A stretch of DNA of 64,000 bases from Hymenobacter sediminis. GTDB lineage: Bacteria > Bacteroidota > Bacteroidia > Cytophagales > Hymenobacteraceae. The notes beneath the pieces are model-generated. The model saw only the letters and a program-made list of their open reading frames with translations, was not told where the DNA came from and did no database searches. The position numbers were made by a program, and so were the translations under genes. The DNA lies in the NCBI RefSeq assembly GCF_003231285.1, contig NZ_QKNS01000004.1, positions 62,001 to 126,000 of the forward strand, written 5' to 3'. This document shows, in pieces, positions 16,904 to 25,202 of the stretch. Numbering within the stretch: the first letter of the stretch is position 1; each line of letters opens with the position of its first letter.

Positions 16904-17467
16904 CTAGCTGAAAAACCGCTCCAGCTGGGCTACTATTTCTTCCGGCTCTAGCATGCGGCCGGGGCCGCTGAGGCCGCTGGCCAGCTCCCCGGCCGGCGAC
17001 TCCCACACTGTATTCCCGTACTCGCGCAGGCGGCGCAGGTTGGTCTGGGTGGCTGGGTGCTGGTACATATCTAGGTCCATGGCCGGCGCCACGAACACTG
17101 GGCAGCGGGCCGATAGATACACGGCGTCCAGTAGCGTGTCGCAAAGACCGTTGGCCAAGTGGGCCAGCGTATTGGCGGAGGCAGGCGCTACCACCAGCGC
17201 ATCAGCCCACAGGCCCAGGTGCACGTGGTTATGCCACTCACCGGCTTGCTCATCCTTCAGAAAACCCTGCAGCACCGGATTTTTAGACAGCGTACCCAGC
17301 GTCAGAGGCGTGACGAAAGCAGTGGCGGCGGGCGTCAGAATAACCTGCACCTCGGCACCGGCCTTCACCAGCAGCCGCACCAGCACCGCCGACTTATATG
17401 CCGCAATACTACCGCTGACGCCCAGCAAAATCTTGCGCCCCTGCAGTACGGATGAAACTGAACTCAT
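16904..17467 (-). CDS. coaC: Stand-alone phosphopantothenoylcysteine decarboxylase CoaC
   Basis: A 187-residue flavoprotein domain that decarboxylates phosphopantothenoylcysteine. GKKILLGVSGSIAAYKS-type start is present (GRKILLGVSGSIAAYK), with the active-site His in NHVHLGLWAD. The substrate motif reads PAMDLDMY, where E. coli Dfp has PxMNxxMW with Asn125, and the flap reads ELASGLSGPGRM, where E. coli has Cys158 (ACGxxGxGRM). These swaps may be normal for Bacteroidota. The protein ends with a proper stop after LERFFS, at the point where fused CoaBC would continue. Confidence 0.92.
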   Translation of the reverse strand: MSSVSSVLQGRKILLGVSGSIAAYKSAVLVRLLVKAGAEVQVILTPAATAFVTPLTLGTLSKNPVLQGFLKDEQAGEWHNHVHLGLWADALVVAPASANTLAHLANGLCDTLLDAVYLSARCPVFVAPAMDLDMYQHPATQTNLRRLREYGNTVWESPAGELASGLSGPGRMLEPEEIVAQLERFFS

Positions 17468-17560
17468 TGGCTTTTACAGGTTTTGCGGCCAATGCAATCC
17501 GCAGCGGGCCGCCTACCCCTCACCGCTCGTGCAAAGGGTAGTAAGGTGTGTACAAACAAA

Positions 17561-17604
17561 ACGGATTACACAGATTGGCTATGCGCTACCTCTGTGTAAT
17601 CCGT
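17561..17604. repeat. 14-bp perfect inverted repeat after rpoZ
   Basis: ACGGATTACACAGA (17561-17574) and its exact complement (17591-17604) around a 16-nt loop. It lies 23 bp beyond the rpoZ stop, so it may end the rpoZ transcript. The arm sequence looks like a dispersed intergenic repeat rather than a T-tailed terminator. Confidence 0.65.
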
Positions 17605-17626
17605 CAATCTGGCCTGAAGCTATACG

Positions 17627-17959
17627 CTATTCAGCTTTCGGCTCCTCTTCAGCGGGAGTGCGGAAGTGAACTTTGCCTTCCAGAAACTCTTCCACGGCCA
17701 GGTTAGTGGGCTTGGGCAGACGCTCGTAGTGCTTCGAAATTTCGATTTGCTCGCGGTTTTCGAACACTTCTTCGAGGTTATCCACAGTAGTGGCAAACTC
17801 GGCCAGCTTGCCGTTGAGCTCTTCTTTCAGCTTCACGGAAATCTGGTTGGCGCGCTTCGAGATGATAGCAATGCTCTCATACACGTTGCCAGTCTCGTGG
17901 GTGAAGTCCGACATGTTGCGGGTCACGATAGAAGCAGGTACGTTATTCGGAGTCTTCAT
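17627..17959 (-). CDS. rpoZ: RNA polymerase omega-like subunit RpoZ (Bacteroidota type)
   Basis: A 110-residue protein. VPASIVTRNMSDFTHETGNVYESIAIISKRANQIS is the Bacteroidota omega signature in two parts: the N-terminal strand and the helix with (Y/F)xxI-x-I-(S/A)-KRAxQI that contacts beta-prime. The rest (EELNGKLAEF, VEEFLEGKVHFR) also matches. Start taken at MKTPNNV. It sits between bamD and coaC, the normal order in this phylum. Confidence 0.88.
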   Translation of the reverse strand: MKTPNNVPASIVTRNMSDFTHETGNVYESIAIISKRANQISVKLKEELNGKLAEFATTVDNLEEVFENREQIEISKHYERLPKPTNLAVEEFLEGKVHFRTPAEEEPKAE

Positions 17960-18046
17960 ATGCTTGAGATTTGCTGAGGTTTTTATGTTCTGGTGCACTG
18001 CGTAGACTGGGCTTCCTGTAAGTAAGGCCGCGGCCTATCAGCACAG

Positions 18047-18874
18047 TTAATTTGAAGCCGTCGACTCGGCGGGTTTGAGTTTATCCACTGCGGCGCGGGC
18101 GGCCTCGTACATGCGCTCGGCGTCCTTCAGGTTTTTGCTCTGCGGAAATGCGTCGATAAAGTTCTGGTAGAAAGCAATGGCTTCCAAATACCGCTCGCGC
18201 TGCTTTTCCTCCACGCTTTCCCGCGCCATGTCGTACTGGGCATTAAACTTCAGGAAAGCAGCCTGCTCGCCGTAGGCCGAAGCCGGGAACGACTGTTGGA
18301 ACCCGGTGAAAGCCGTTACAGCCGACTGGTAGTAGCGCAGATCGTAGTAGAGGCGGGCGGCGCGGAAAGCTTTGTTTTCCAATTTCTTCTGCAGCTCCTG
18401 CGACATTCCTTCGGTTTCAGCGCGGAACCGGCTTTCCGGGAATCGGTTCAGAAAATCCTGAATAACCTCCAGAGCTGAAATAGTGTTCGTCTGGTCGAGC
18501 TGAAAGGACGGAGAATCGCGGAACAACGACTTGGCCTGCATGAAAGCCGCTTCCTCAGCGTACTGCGAGTTGGGATACGTCTCGTAGAACGTCTTGAAGT
18601 AGTAAGCGCTCAGCGTGTAGTTACGCTGCTGGAAGTTGGTGTTAGCAAAGTAAAACTGTGCCTTCTCCGCTTCGGGGCGGCCTTTCAGCAGAGGGTTCAG
18701 CTCTTCAAGCAGGGTGCCGGCCTTGAAATAGTCGCCTTTATCGTAGTACTGGATGGCGGCTTCGTACTTCTTGTTCACATCGGTGCTCTTGAGCAGCTTC
18801 TGGTAGCCGGTGCAGGAGCCGAGCAGCAACGCGCTCAATAACAGAACAAAGAAGGTAGGGCGAAAAGACAGCAT
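18047..18874 (-). CDS. bamD: Outer-membrane assembly lipoprotein BamD
   Basis: A 275-residue lipoprotein with lipobox LLGSC (Cys at about residue 21) and five TPR-like helical repeats (YDKGDYFKAGTLLEEL, NFQQRNYTLSAYYFKTFYETYPNS, FQNFIDAFPQSKNLKDAERM). It belongs to the BAM complex that inserts beta-barrel proteins. Length fits BamD. A TACCTTTG element lies only 7 bases before the ATG. Confidence 0.92.
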   Translation of the reverse strand: MLSFRPTFFVLLLSALLLGSCTGYQKLLKSTDVNKKYEAAIQYYDKGDYFKAGTLLEELNPLLKGRPEAEKAQFYFANTNFQQRNYTLSAYYFKTFYETYPNSQYAEEAAFMQAKSLFRDSPSFQLDQTNTISALEVIQDFLNRFPESRFRAETEGMSQELQKKLENKAFRAARLYYDLRYYQSAVTAFTGFQQSFPASAYGEQAAFLKFNAQYDMARESVEEKQRERYLEAIAFYQNFIDAFPQSKNLKDAERMYEAARAAVDKLKPAESTASN

Positions 18875-18881
18875 AAGGGCG

Positions 18882-18889
18882 CAAAGGTA
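18882..18889 (-). promoter_or_regulatory. -7 element TACCTTTG in front of bamD
   Basis: Exact TAnnTTTG match on the minus strand, ending 7 bases before the bamD ATG. Transcription would begin at or next to the start codon, giving a leaderless or near-leaderless mRNA. I see no good -33 TTG. Confidence 0.4.
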
Positions 18890-18977
18890 AGAATAATCAG
18901 TGATGCGAAGCGTGCCGAAATTGCGGGGCTCCTAGCCAGACTGCAGCAGGCGGTTTTCCTACCCCCTGCGGGCCGCC

Positions 18978-20666
18978 TTACTTTTTCACTGACTTAGGAA
19001 CTGTTGGGGCAGGCTTAGCTGCTGGTTTACGAGTTGGGGTAGCCTTCTTAGGGGTAGCCGTTTTCCTCTTTACCGGGGTCGCCTTTTTCTTGGGCTTAAC
19101 CGGCAGGGGGAAGTGCTTGCCTAACGTTTGGCGGCGGGTAGGGCGTTCCGTGGCACGCCACCGGAAATCCTTCAGTTTGGCATCTTCGGGTTTAAGTTCG
19201 TTGGGCGGAATAAAGCTGGCCTCGGGGTTGGTTAGAAAGCTGATGGTCTGCAGCTTGCTTTCCGCAAAGCGCAGGGCCATAGTAGCCGATACGCTTTTAT
19301 TCACCCCGGACACGGCCGTGTCGCCCTCAAGAGCATAGTAGATGCTCTCGGCGTTGCCAAGCACGTCAATTTTTTTTATTGACTTATCCCGGAAGTACGC
19401 CACCATGTAGCGCCCCTTCACTTGGTTGAAGTTCAGCAGCGTATCCTGCCCGATGCTGAAGGCGTGCCCGTAGAGGCGCATCTGATCAATTTGGCCCTTG
19501 CGCTGCTGAATCTGCATGGAGTCGGCAGTAAGCTGGTTTTTGTTGTTCCAGAGTACCGGGTCATGACTGAGGTAGATGATGGAGTCTTGCCGGTCGTAGG
19601 TCAGCGAGTCGCAGCGGCCCTGCAGATCTGTCCGGAAGATGCCCACCTTACGGTAGGCATAGATGATGCCGGCCTTGTTCTGGGGTGGGCGGCCCTCCAC
19701 GCTCACTAGCGTATCGGCCGTGAGATAAAGCGTGTCCCGGTCACTGATATTTCGCATCACGGGCCGACTGCCGTATACTTTGGCCCGCCCCTGTGCCCGC
19801 CAGTAGCGGCCCACATCACCCCGGATTTCAATGTTGTCCTTCTTCGAGGTCATCGAGACGTGCCCTGTGGCTACGCCATACTGCTTGGCTTCATCGTAGA
19901 ATAGTTTGTCGCCACCCAGCAGGTAGTTGGGGGTTTCAATCTTGGCGTTTCGGGCAAAGTTGGAAACCTTGGTAATGGTGTTGTACGTGCCGTTCTCAGC
20001 GTAGAGGTTGCCCTGCTTGCCCCGAATGCGAGTAGGCCCGAAGAAGTAGGCAATCTTGCTGACGGTGTTGTACTGCAGCGTATCCGTATCGATGTTGTTT
20101 TCTTTGGTCACTAGCTTCACGTTACGCTTGAAGCTGAACACCTTGCTCTGAGTGTTGTAGTAGCCAAACTGACTGTCGAGGGTGTTCTCCGGGTCCTGGA
20201 GGTGGCCACCGGTGCTGTAGTACGCCAGGTTCTGGTTCAGGTCGTAGTCGAGCAGCTGGGTGGTAAGGGTCATGCGCGGGTCGCGCATGGTCACGTTACC
20301 GGTCATGCGGGCCTTGCGCGTATCGCCATCATACGTACCCCGGTCGCCGGTAATCGTGATGGTGTCGTTCTGGATGATGCGCACGTTGCTGAACGCTTCC
20401 AGTGCATTGCGTTCAGTGTACTGGTAGGCTGAGTCACAATAAAGCAGCGTGGTACCTTGCTTAAAGCTGACATTACCAATCAGCTTCCGAATTTCTACAC
20501 CGTTGAAGGTGCCGCCTTGCAACTGCCCAGCTCCCAACAACTCTATACGCTGACCTTGCGGCGGGGTAGCAGGAGTAGCAGGACGAGCGGCCGGACGTTG
20601 CTGGGCCCAGGTGAGGGTAGGCAGCAGCAGGAGAAGAAAGAGAAAAAGAGGCTTCGGGAACGACAT
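18978..20666 (-). CDS. OstA-like LPS-transport protein (LptA/LptD N-terminal type)
   Basis: A 562-residue exported protein with signal peptide (FPKPLFLFLLLLLPTLTWA). The middle is a chain of OstA/LptA beta-jellyroll strands (RKLIGNVSFKQGTTLLYCDS, RGTYDGDTRKARMTGNVTMRD, TGHVSMTSKKDNIEIRGDVG). The last ~50 residues are low-complexity Lys/Pro/Thr/Ala-rich. Such proteins carry LPS or capsule lipid across the periplasm in Bacteroidota. No beta-barrel domain follows, so it is not a complete LptD. Confidence 0.82.
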   Translation of the reverse strand: MSFPKPLFLFLLLLLPTLTWAQQRPAARPATPATPPQGQRIELLGAGQLQGGTFNGVEIRKLIGNVSFKQGTTLLYCDSAYQYTERNALEAFSNVRIIQNDTITITGDRGTYDGDTRKARMTGNVTMRDPRMTLTTQLLDYDLNQNLAYYSTGGHLQDPENTLDSQFGYYNTQSKVFSFKRNVKLVTKENNIDTDTLQYNTVSKIAYFFGPTRIRGKQGNLYAENGTYNTITKVSNFARNAKIETPNYLLGGDKLFYDEAKQYGVATGHVSMTSKKDNIEIRGDVGRYWRAQGRAKVYGSRPVMRNISDRDTLYLTADTLVSVEGRPPQNKAGIIYAYRKVGIFRTDLQGRCDSLTYDRQDSIIYLSHDPVLWNNKNQLTADSMQIQQRKGQIDQMRLYGHAFSIGQDTLLNFNQVKGRYMVAYFRDKSIKKIDVLGNAESIYYALEGDTAVSGVNKSVSATMALRFAESKLQTISFLTNPEASFIPPNELKPEDAKLKDFRWRATERPTRRQTLGKHFPLPVKPKKKATPVKRKTATPKKATPTRKPAAKPAPTVPKSVKK

Positions 20667-20673
20667 TTAACTG

Positions 20674-20681
20674 CAAAGGTA
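20674..20681 (-). promoter_or_regulatory. -7 element TACCTTTG in front of the OstA-like gene
   Basis: Exact TAnnTTTG match, ending 7 bases before the ATG, the same geometry as at bamD. A near-leaderless transcript is implied. No clear -33 element. Confidence 0.4.
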
Positions 20682-20749
20682 CAGAAGGGCCGTTGCTAAC
20701 GGTTTTCTTTGTGGAATAGTACAGCTGTTCCACAAAGAGCTGAACTTAA

Positions 20750-20895
20750 ACTTCCCTCCTCGGATGAGAAAAGGTAGAGGGTGGTTGACCCACTGTTGAA
20801 CAACCTACTAGCTATAGGTTTTAGTTTTCATCTATCAACTGCCCCCTACCCCTCCTCATCTGAGGAGAGGAGCCTAGCTATAAATTCTAGCTTTC
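20750..20895. repeat. Hairpin and direct repeats between the OstA-like gene and tilS
   Basis: A perfect 7-bp stem CTCCTCA/TGAGGAG (20852-20867), an imperfect partner CCCTCCTCGGATGAGAAAAGG near 20754, and a direct repeat of about 22 bp: 20808-20829 and 20874-20895, both starting CTAGCTATA and ending CTTTC/TTTTC. This is the kind of composite seen in dispersed Hymenobacter/Pontibacter intergenic repeats. Confidence 0.6.
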
Positions 20896-20905
20896 CCCTA
20901 CCCCC

Positions 20906-22234
20906 ATGCTCGACCGAATTCAAGCTTACATACAAGAACACTCTCTCTTCTCCCCTACTGATAAGTTGCTGGTAGCCGTCAGCGGCGGGCTTGACTCCGT
21001 GGTGCTGGCCCATGTGCTGCACAAGCTGGGCGTGGAGTTTGCTGTGGCCCACTGCCATTTCGGGTTGCGGGCTGAAGAGGCCGACGCCGACGAGCAGTTC
21101 GTGCGCAAGCTGGCCAAGCAATACGAGGTGCCTTACTTCGTGGAGTTTTTCCAGACCAAGAAGTTTGCGGAGCAGGAAGGCGTTTCGACGCAAATGGCGG
21201 CCCGCGCCCTGCGCTACGAGTGGTTTGAGCGCATCCGCCAGACCCAGGGCTTCGACTACATTGCCACAGCCCACCACCAGCGCGACACGGCCGAAACCAT
21301 GCTGCTGAACCTCACCCACGGCACCGGGCTGGCAGGCCTGCACGGCATCCGGCCCAAAACCGGCCATCTGGTGCGCCCTCTGCTGGCTGTGAGCAAGCCC
21401 GACCTGTACGACTATGTGGTAGAAAACCGGCTGATCTGGCGCGAAGATGCCTCCAACGACTCGCCGGTATACCAGCGTAATCGCCTGCGCCAGGAGGTAC
21501 TACCCGTGCTGCGCGACATCAACCCCTCCCTCGACCAGACGATGAGCATTACCGCCGAGCGGGTGGGTGGAGCGGAAGAAATTGTGCGCCGCTACGTGGA
21601 GGAAACCGCTACCCAGGCCCGCCGCGACGAAGCCACTACTACTTACCTCGACATCCGGACCCTGCAGAATACGGCAGCTACAGCCGTGGTGCTCCACGAG
21701 CTGTTGCGGCCTTTCGGCTTCTCCTACCTGGTAGTAAAAGATATTGTGCAGAGCTTTGGGGCCGAGTCGGGCCGCCGATTTGAGTCGCCGACGCACCTGT
21801 TGGTCAAAGACCGGGAGCAGCTAGTTATTACCCCGCGCAACCTCACTAAATTCGGCACCCACCAGCTGCAGGCCGGACAGGAAGCTCTCAAGATTGACGG
21901 CCTGCACCTGCGCACCGAGCTGCTGGAAGTAACCGAAGGCTTCGATATTCCGAAGGGCAAAGCGGTAGCGGCCTTGGATGCCGATGCCTTAAAGTTTCCG
22001 CTCACGGTGCGAGCTTGGCAGGAAGGCGACTGGTTTATGCCCATCGGCATGAAGGGCAAGAAGAAGCTATCCGACTTCCTCATCGACCAGAAAGTGCCCC
22101 TTAACCTCAAGGACAACGTGCAGGTGCTGGTTTCGGCCGACGGCAAAATTGCCTGGGTTATCGGTTTCCGCCCCGACGACCGATTTAAGGTAACCGAGGA
22201 AACCGAGCGGGTGCTGGTGGTGAAGCGGATGTAG
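20906..22234 (+). CDS. tilS: tRNA(Ile)-lysidine synthetase TilS
   Basis: A 442-residue ATPase that changes C34 of tRNA-Ile(CAU) to lysidine, an essential step. PP-loop SGGLDS at 26-31 (LLVAVSGGLDSVVLAHVL), followed by ATAHHQRDTAETMLL and DASNDSPVYQRNRLR, the TilS-specific motifs. The C-terminal domain ends in a typical REGDWFMP-like segment (QEGDWFMPIGMKGKKKLSDF). The start is the ATG before LDRIQAYIQEH. Confidence 0.95.
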   Translation: MLDRIQAYIQEHSLFSPTDKLLVAVSGGLDSVVLAHVLHKLGVEFAVAHCHFGLRAEEADADEQFVRKLAKQYEVPYFVEFFQTKKFAEQEGVSTQMAARALRYEWFERIRQTQGFDYIATAHHQRDTAETMLLNLTHGTGLAGLHGIRPKTGHLVRPLLAVSKPDLYDYVVENRLIWREDASNDSPVYQRNRLRQEVLPVLRDINPSLDQTMSITAERVGGAEEIVRRYVEETATQARRDEATTTYLDIRTLQNTAATAVVLHELLRPFGFSYLVVKDIVQSFGAESGRRFESPTHLLVKDREQLVITPRNLTKFGTHQLQAGQEALKIDGLHLRTELLEVTEGFDIPKGKAVAALDADALKFPLTVRAWQEGDWFMPIGMKGKKKLSDFLIDQKVPLNLKDNVQVLVSADGKIAWVIGFRPDDRFKVTEETERVLVVKRM

Positions 22235-22319
22235 GAACTTCTCCTTCCGCGCAGCGCAACCTTTCTTACAGAGCCCGAGGCAGTTGCCGAGGCATGGTGC
22301 AGTTTTGTGGGGCCAGGAC

Positions 22320-22348
22320 TTGCCGGAACGGGTTTTCGGTTAGCTTTA
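22320..22348 (+). promoter_or_regulatory. Candidate promoter before mdh
   Basis: TTG at 22320-22322 and TAGCTTTA at 22341-22348, spacing 18 bp; one mismatch to TAnnTTTG. Start of transcription would lie about 30 bases before the mdh ATG. Confidence 0.4.
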
Positions 22349-22386
22349 CGAGCTCATCCCTTCGTTCACACCCAATTCCTCACCCA

Positions 22387-23328
22387 ATGAAAGTTACCGT
22401 AGTTGGAGCCGGCAACGTGGGCGCAACCTGCGCCGATGTATTGGCCACCCGCGAAATTGCCAACGAAATTGTTCTGGTTGACATCAAGGAAGGCTTCGCG
22501 GAAGGCAAAGCCCTCGACATCTGGCAGAAAGCTCCCATCATTGGCTACGATTCCCGCACTGTTGGCGTAACCGGCGACTACGCCCGTACTGCCGACTCTG
22601 ACGTGGTAGTTATTACCTCGGGCTTGCCCCGCAAGCCCGGCATGAGCCGCGACGACCTGATTTCGACCAACGCCGGCATCGTGAAAACGGTAACTGAGCA
22701 GGTAGTAAAATATTCGCCCAACGCCATCATCATTGTAGTGAGCAACCCACTCGACGTGATGACCTACCAGGCCCACCTCACCTCGGGGCTGCCCCGCGAG
22801 AAGGTGTTTGGTATGGCTGGCATTCTGGATACAGCTCGCTACCGTGCCTTCCTGGCCGAAGCCCTCAATGTAAGCCCCAAAGACATTCAGGCGGTGCTCA
22901 TGGGCGGCCACGGCGACACCATGGTACCCCTCCCCCGCTACACCACAGTAGGCGGCATTCCGGTAACTGAGCTCATCGGCAAAGAACAGCTCGATGCTAT
23001 TGTACAGCGCACGGCCGTGGGCGGTGGTGAGCTGGTGAAGCTGATGGGTACCTCGGCCTGGTATGCTCCTGGTGCTGCCGCAGCTCAGATGGTAGAAGCC
23101 ATTGTGCGCGACCAGCGCCGCGTGTTCCCTGTGTGCATTGAGTTGCAGGGCGAGTACGGCATCAACGGCGTGTACCTGGGGGCTCCGGTTATCCTCGGCC
23201 GCAACGGCATCGAGAAAGTAATTGAGTTGCAGCTCAACGACGAGGAAAAAGCCCTGCTGGAAACCTCGCGTGGCCACGTAAAAGAGGTGATGGACGCCTT
23301 GGATAATATGAGCAAGGCTTCGGCGTAA
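22387..23328 (+). CDS. mdh: Malate dehydrogenase Mdh
   Basis: A 313-residue NAD-dependent TCA-cycle enzyme of the LDH-like MDH group. GAGNVG at 7-12; RKPGMSRDDL supplies the substrate arginine that marks MDH rather than LDH; the catalytic His is in GGHGDTMVPLPR. The start was taken at MKVTVVGAGNVG; the longer in-frame extension upstream has no family match. It is monocistronic with its own promoter and terminator. Confidence 0.95.
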   Translation: MKVTVVGAGNVGATCADVLATREIANEIVLVDIKEGFAEGKALDIWQKAPIIGYDSRTVGVTGDYARTADSDVVVITSGLPRKPGMSRDDLISTNAGIVKTVTEQVVKYSPNAIIIVVSNPLDVMTYQAHLTSGLPREKVFGMAGILDTARYRAFLAEALNVSPKDIQAVLMGGHGDTMVPLPRYTTVGGIPVTELIGKEQLDAIVQRTAVGGGELVKLMGTSAWYAPGAAAAQMVEAIVRDQRRVFPVCIELQGEYGINGVYLGAPVILGRNGIEKVIELQLNDEEKALLETSRGHVKEVMDALDNMSKASA

Positions 23329-23355
23329 GCTCCTTGCTTTTCTCGAAGGCTCTGA

Positions 23356-23392
23356 ACCGGCCGTCCTGCACTCGCGGGGCGGCCGTTTTTTT
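23356..23392 (+). terminator. Intrinsic terminator after mdh
   Basis: Stem CGGCCG (23358-23363) with CGGCCG (23380-23385), extended by CC/GG, then seven T residues. A textbook Rho-independent terminator. Confidence 0.85.
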
Positions 23393-23463
23393 CCTCCTGG
23401 GTTCTACGCCACTCTGCTGAGCGGCTGCTGGTTTCTGTGTATGTTTCTGCCTGAAACCACTCT

Positions 23464-24096
23464 ATGCACTTTAACTTCATTGACACCAACCAAGAGGTAA
23501 CAGATGCCTGGCAGCGCGTATTTGCCGATGTTCCGCAGGTAACCGTTCAGCACGGTTCTATTTTTGATTTCCCCGCCGATGCGCTGGTCAGCCCAGCTAA
23601 TAGCTTCGGCTATATGAACGGCGGCATCGACTTTGCCATCTCCAAGCATCTGGGTTGGCATCTGGAGAAGGACTTGCAATACCTTATCCGTGAGAAGTAT
23701 TACGGCGAGCTGCTCGTAGGTCAGGCTGAATTACTTCCTACCGGCAGCCCTCTATTTCCTTATCTGATTGCGGCGCCCACTATGCGCACGCCCATGACCA
23801 TCACGCGCGGGCCTAACGTGTATCATGCCATGCGGGCCCTGCTGCTCTTGCTGGAGCACGAGCGCATGCCCTCCGGTGAGCCTGTAAAGTCAGTTATCAA
23901 AACTGTCGCCGTTCCGGGCCTGGGTACGGGCGTAGGTCAGGTCCGGCCGCTGGTGTGCGCCCGCCAAATGCGCCTGGCCTGGGAAGATGTGCTGACGCAG
24001 AAATACGCTACAGTGGCTGGCTGGGAAACCATGTGCGGCAACTACGCCTATTTCTACACCCACAATGAGTCAGACATCAAGTACGACATACCCTAG
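23464..24096 (+). CDS. Macro-domain protein (phage-tail-like/Appr-1''-p type)
   Basis: A 210-residue protein. DALVSPANSFGYMNGGIDFAI is the macro-domain ADP-ribose site (DAxVxPANxxxxxxGGVxxAI), in two short parts: SPANSFGYMNGG and IDFAI. VAVPGLGTGVGQVRP matches the second loop (PxxGxGxxG). Macro domains bind or hydrolyse ADP-ribose derivatives. There is no partner toxin or ADP-ribosyltransferase nearby; function is unproven. Confidence 0.85.
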   Translation: MHFNFIDTNQEVTDAWQRVFADVPQVTVQHGSIFDFPADALVSPANSFGYMNGGIDFAISKHLGWHLEKDLQYLIREKYYGELLVGQAELLPTGSPLFPYLIAAPTMRTPMTITRGPNVYHAMRALLLLLEHERMPSGEPVKSVIKTVAVPGLGTGVGQVRPLVCARQMRLAWEDVLTQKYATVAGWETMCGNYAYFYTHNESDIKYDIP

Positions 24097-24127
24097 GCCA
24101 GTAGCATTTGTAATTTCTCGAAAACAC

Positions 24128-24158
24128 AAGAGCCCCAGAACTGAGTCTTGGGGCTCTT
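24128..24158. terminator. Bidirectional terminator between macro-domain and rhomboid genes
   Basis: AAGAGCCCCA (24128-24137) with TGGGGCTCTT (24149-24158), 10 bp perfect, followed by ACTTCTTAAT. Lies between convergent genes. Confidence 0.75.
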
Positions 24159-24194
24159 ACTTCTTAATAGGTGTTGACTTCAACGGCTAGGTCA

Positions 24195-25094
24195 CTATCT
24201 CTGGCTGGCCCGGAATAATTTCTGCTTTTCGTCCTTGGAGAGGCTTTCGTAGCCCGAGCGGGAAATCTTATCCAGAATCAGGTCGATTTCATCTTGCTCC
24301 GGCTTGGCCAAGCCACCTTTTTTGGGGGCAGCCGCGGCCGGCGCTGGGGTAGCCCCGCCACGAGTTACACGCAGGTTGGGGCGGCCCGTTACAAGGCGCG
24401 TTATCCAGTCGCCGACGGCCTGCACGGGGCGGCCCAGGTCGCGGCCTGCCTGCAACTGCTTAATAAAGACATAGCCCAGAATGGCCCCGCCGATGTGGGC
24501 TAATCCGCCGCCTGCATTGCCTTGGTTGATGGCAATAACGGAAAGCAGAATCACGACGGCAGCTATGTACTTGATGCGCACAGCCCCGAAGAGAAAGAGC
24601 ATAAAGGTGTACTCCGGCAGCAGGGTGGCCGCCGCCATAATAATGGCCGTTACGGCCGCCGAAGCACCTAGCAACGATACTCCTCCCGGCGTGCGCAGCG
24701 TCGGAATCAGATTGAAAGCCAGCAGAAAGAGCGCCGCTCCAGCCAACGCCCCCAGAATATAGAGGCTTACAAGGCGCCGGTCGCCGAGATATTCCCGAAT
24801 AAGAGCTCCAAACCAGTACAGGTTCAGCAGGTTAAACAGGATGTGAAAGAAGCTTTCGTGCGTGAAAGCATACGTCAGCACCGTCCAGGGGTGGCGAAGC
24901 AGGGCAGACAAATCGGAGGGTAGTTGGAGTTGCCGAACTACGTTGGGGTAGTACTCAAGGTAAGTACCCGTCAGACGCATCAAGGCTTCAATCAGCACCA
25001 AGGCCACGAATACCAGCCCGTTCAGCAGCAATAGCTGAATCAGAGCGTTGTCGCGGCGACTAAAGGCAGTGCGGATATCATTAAAAACACTCAT
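24195..25094 (-). CDS. Rhomboid-family intramembrane serine protease A
   Basis: A 299-residue protein with six predicted TM helices. The nucleophile loop reads LLGASAAVTAI (Ser in GAS), the catalytic His is in LAHIGGAILGY, and HILFNLLNLYWFG is the conserved second-helix HxxxN motif. The residue after GAS is Ala where Gly is common (GASG). A soluble C-terminal tail of about 100 residues ends in a short helical motif (YESLSKDEKQKLF). It lies 108 bp downstream of a second rhomboid on the same strand. Confidence 0.88.
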   Translation of the reverse strand: MSVFNDIRTAFSRRDNALIQLLLLNGLVFVALVLIEALMRLTGTYLEYYPNVVRQLQLPSDLSALLRHPWTVLTYAFTHESFFHILFNLLNLYWFGALIREYLGDRRLVSLYILGALAGAALFLLAFNLIPTLRTPGGVSLLGASAAVTAIIMAAATLLPEYTFMLFLFGAVRIKYIAAVVILLSVIAINQGNAGGGLAHIGGAILGYVFIKQLQAGRDLGRPVQAVGDWITRLVTGRPNLRVTRGGATPAPAAAAPKKGGLAKPEQDEIDLILDKISRSGYESLSKDEKQKLFRASQR

Positions 25095-25202
25095 GGGTGG
25101 GCAGGGTTAAAGCCGGGCCGGGAGGTAGGAAAGGAAGCGGCACCGGGCGGTAATTTCTACAATTTTCGTGCAAGCACCTCACCCGCGTGCCAAGCCTGCC
25201 AC

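Noticed and set aside
22366..23277. Long (303-codon) open frame antisense to mdh
   Set aside because: A shadow caused by high-GC codon bias of mdh; His/Gly/Val-rich nonsense composition.
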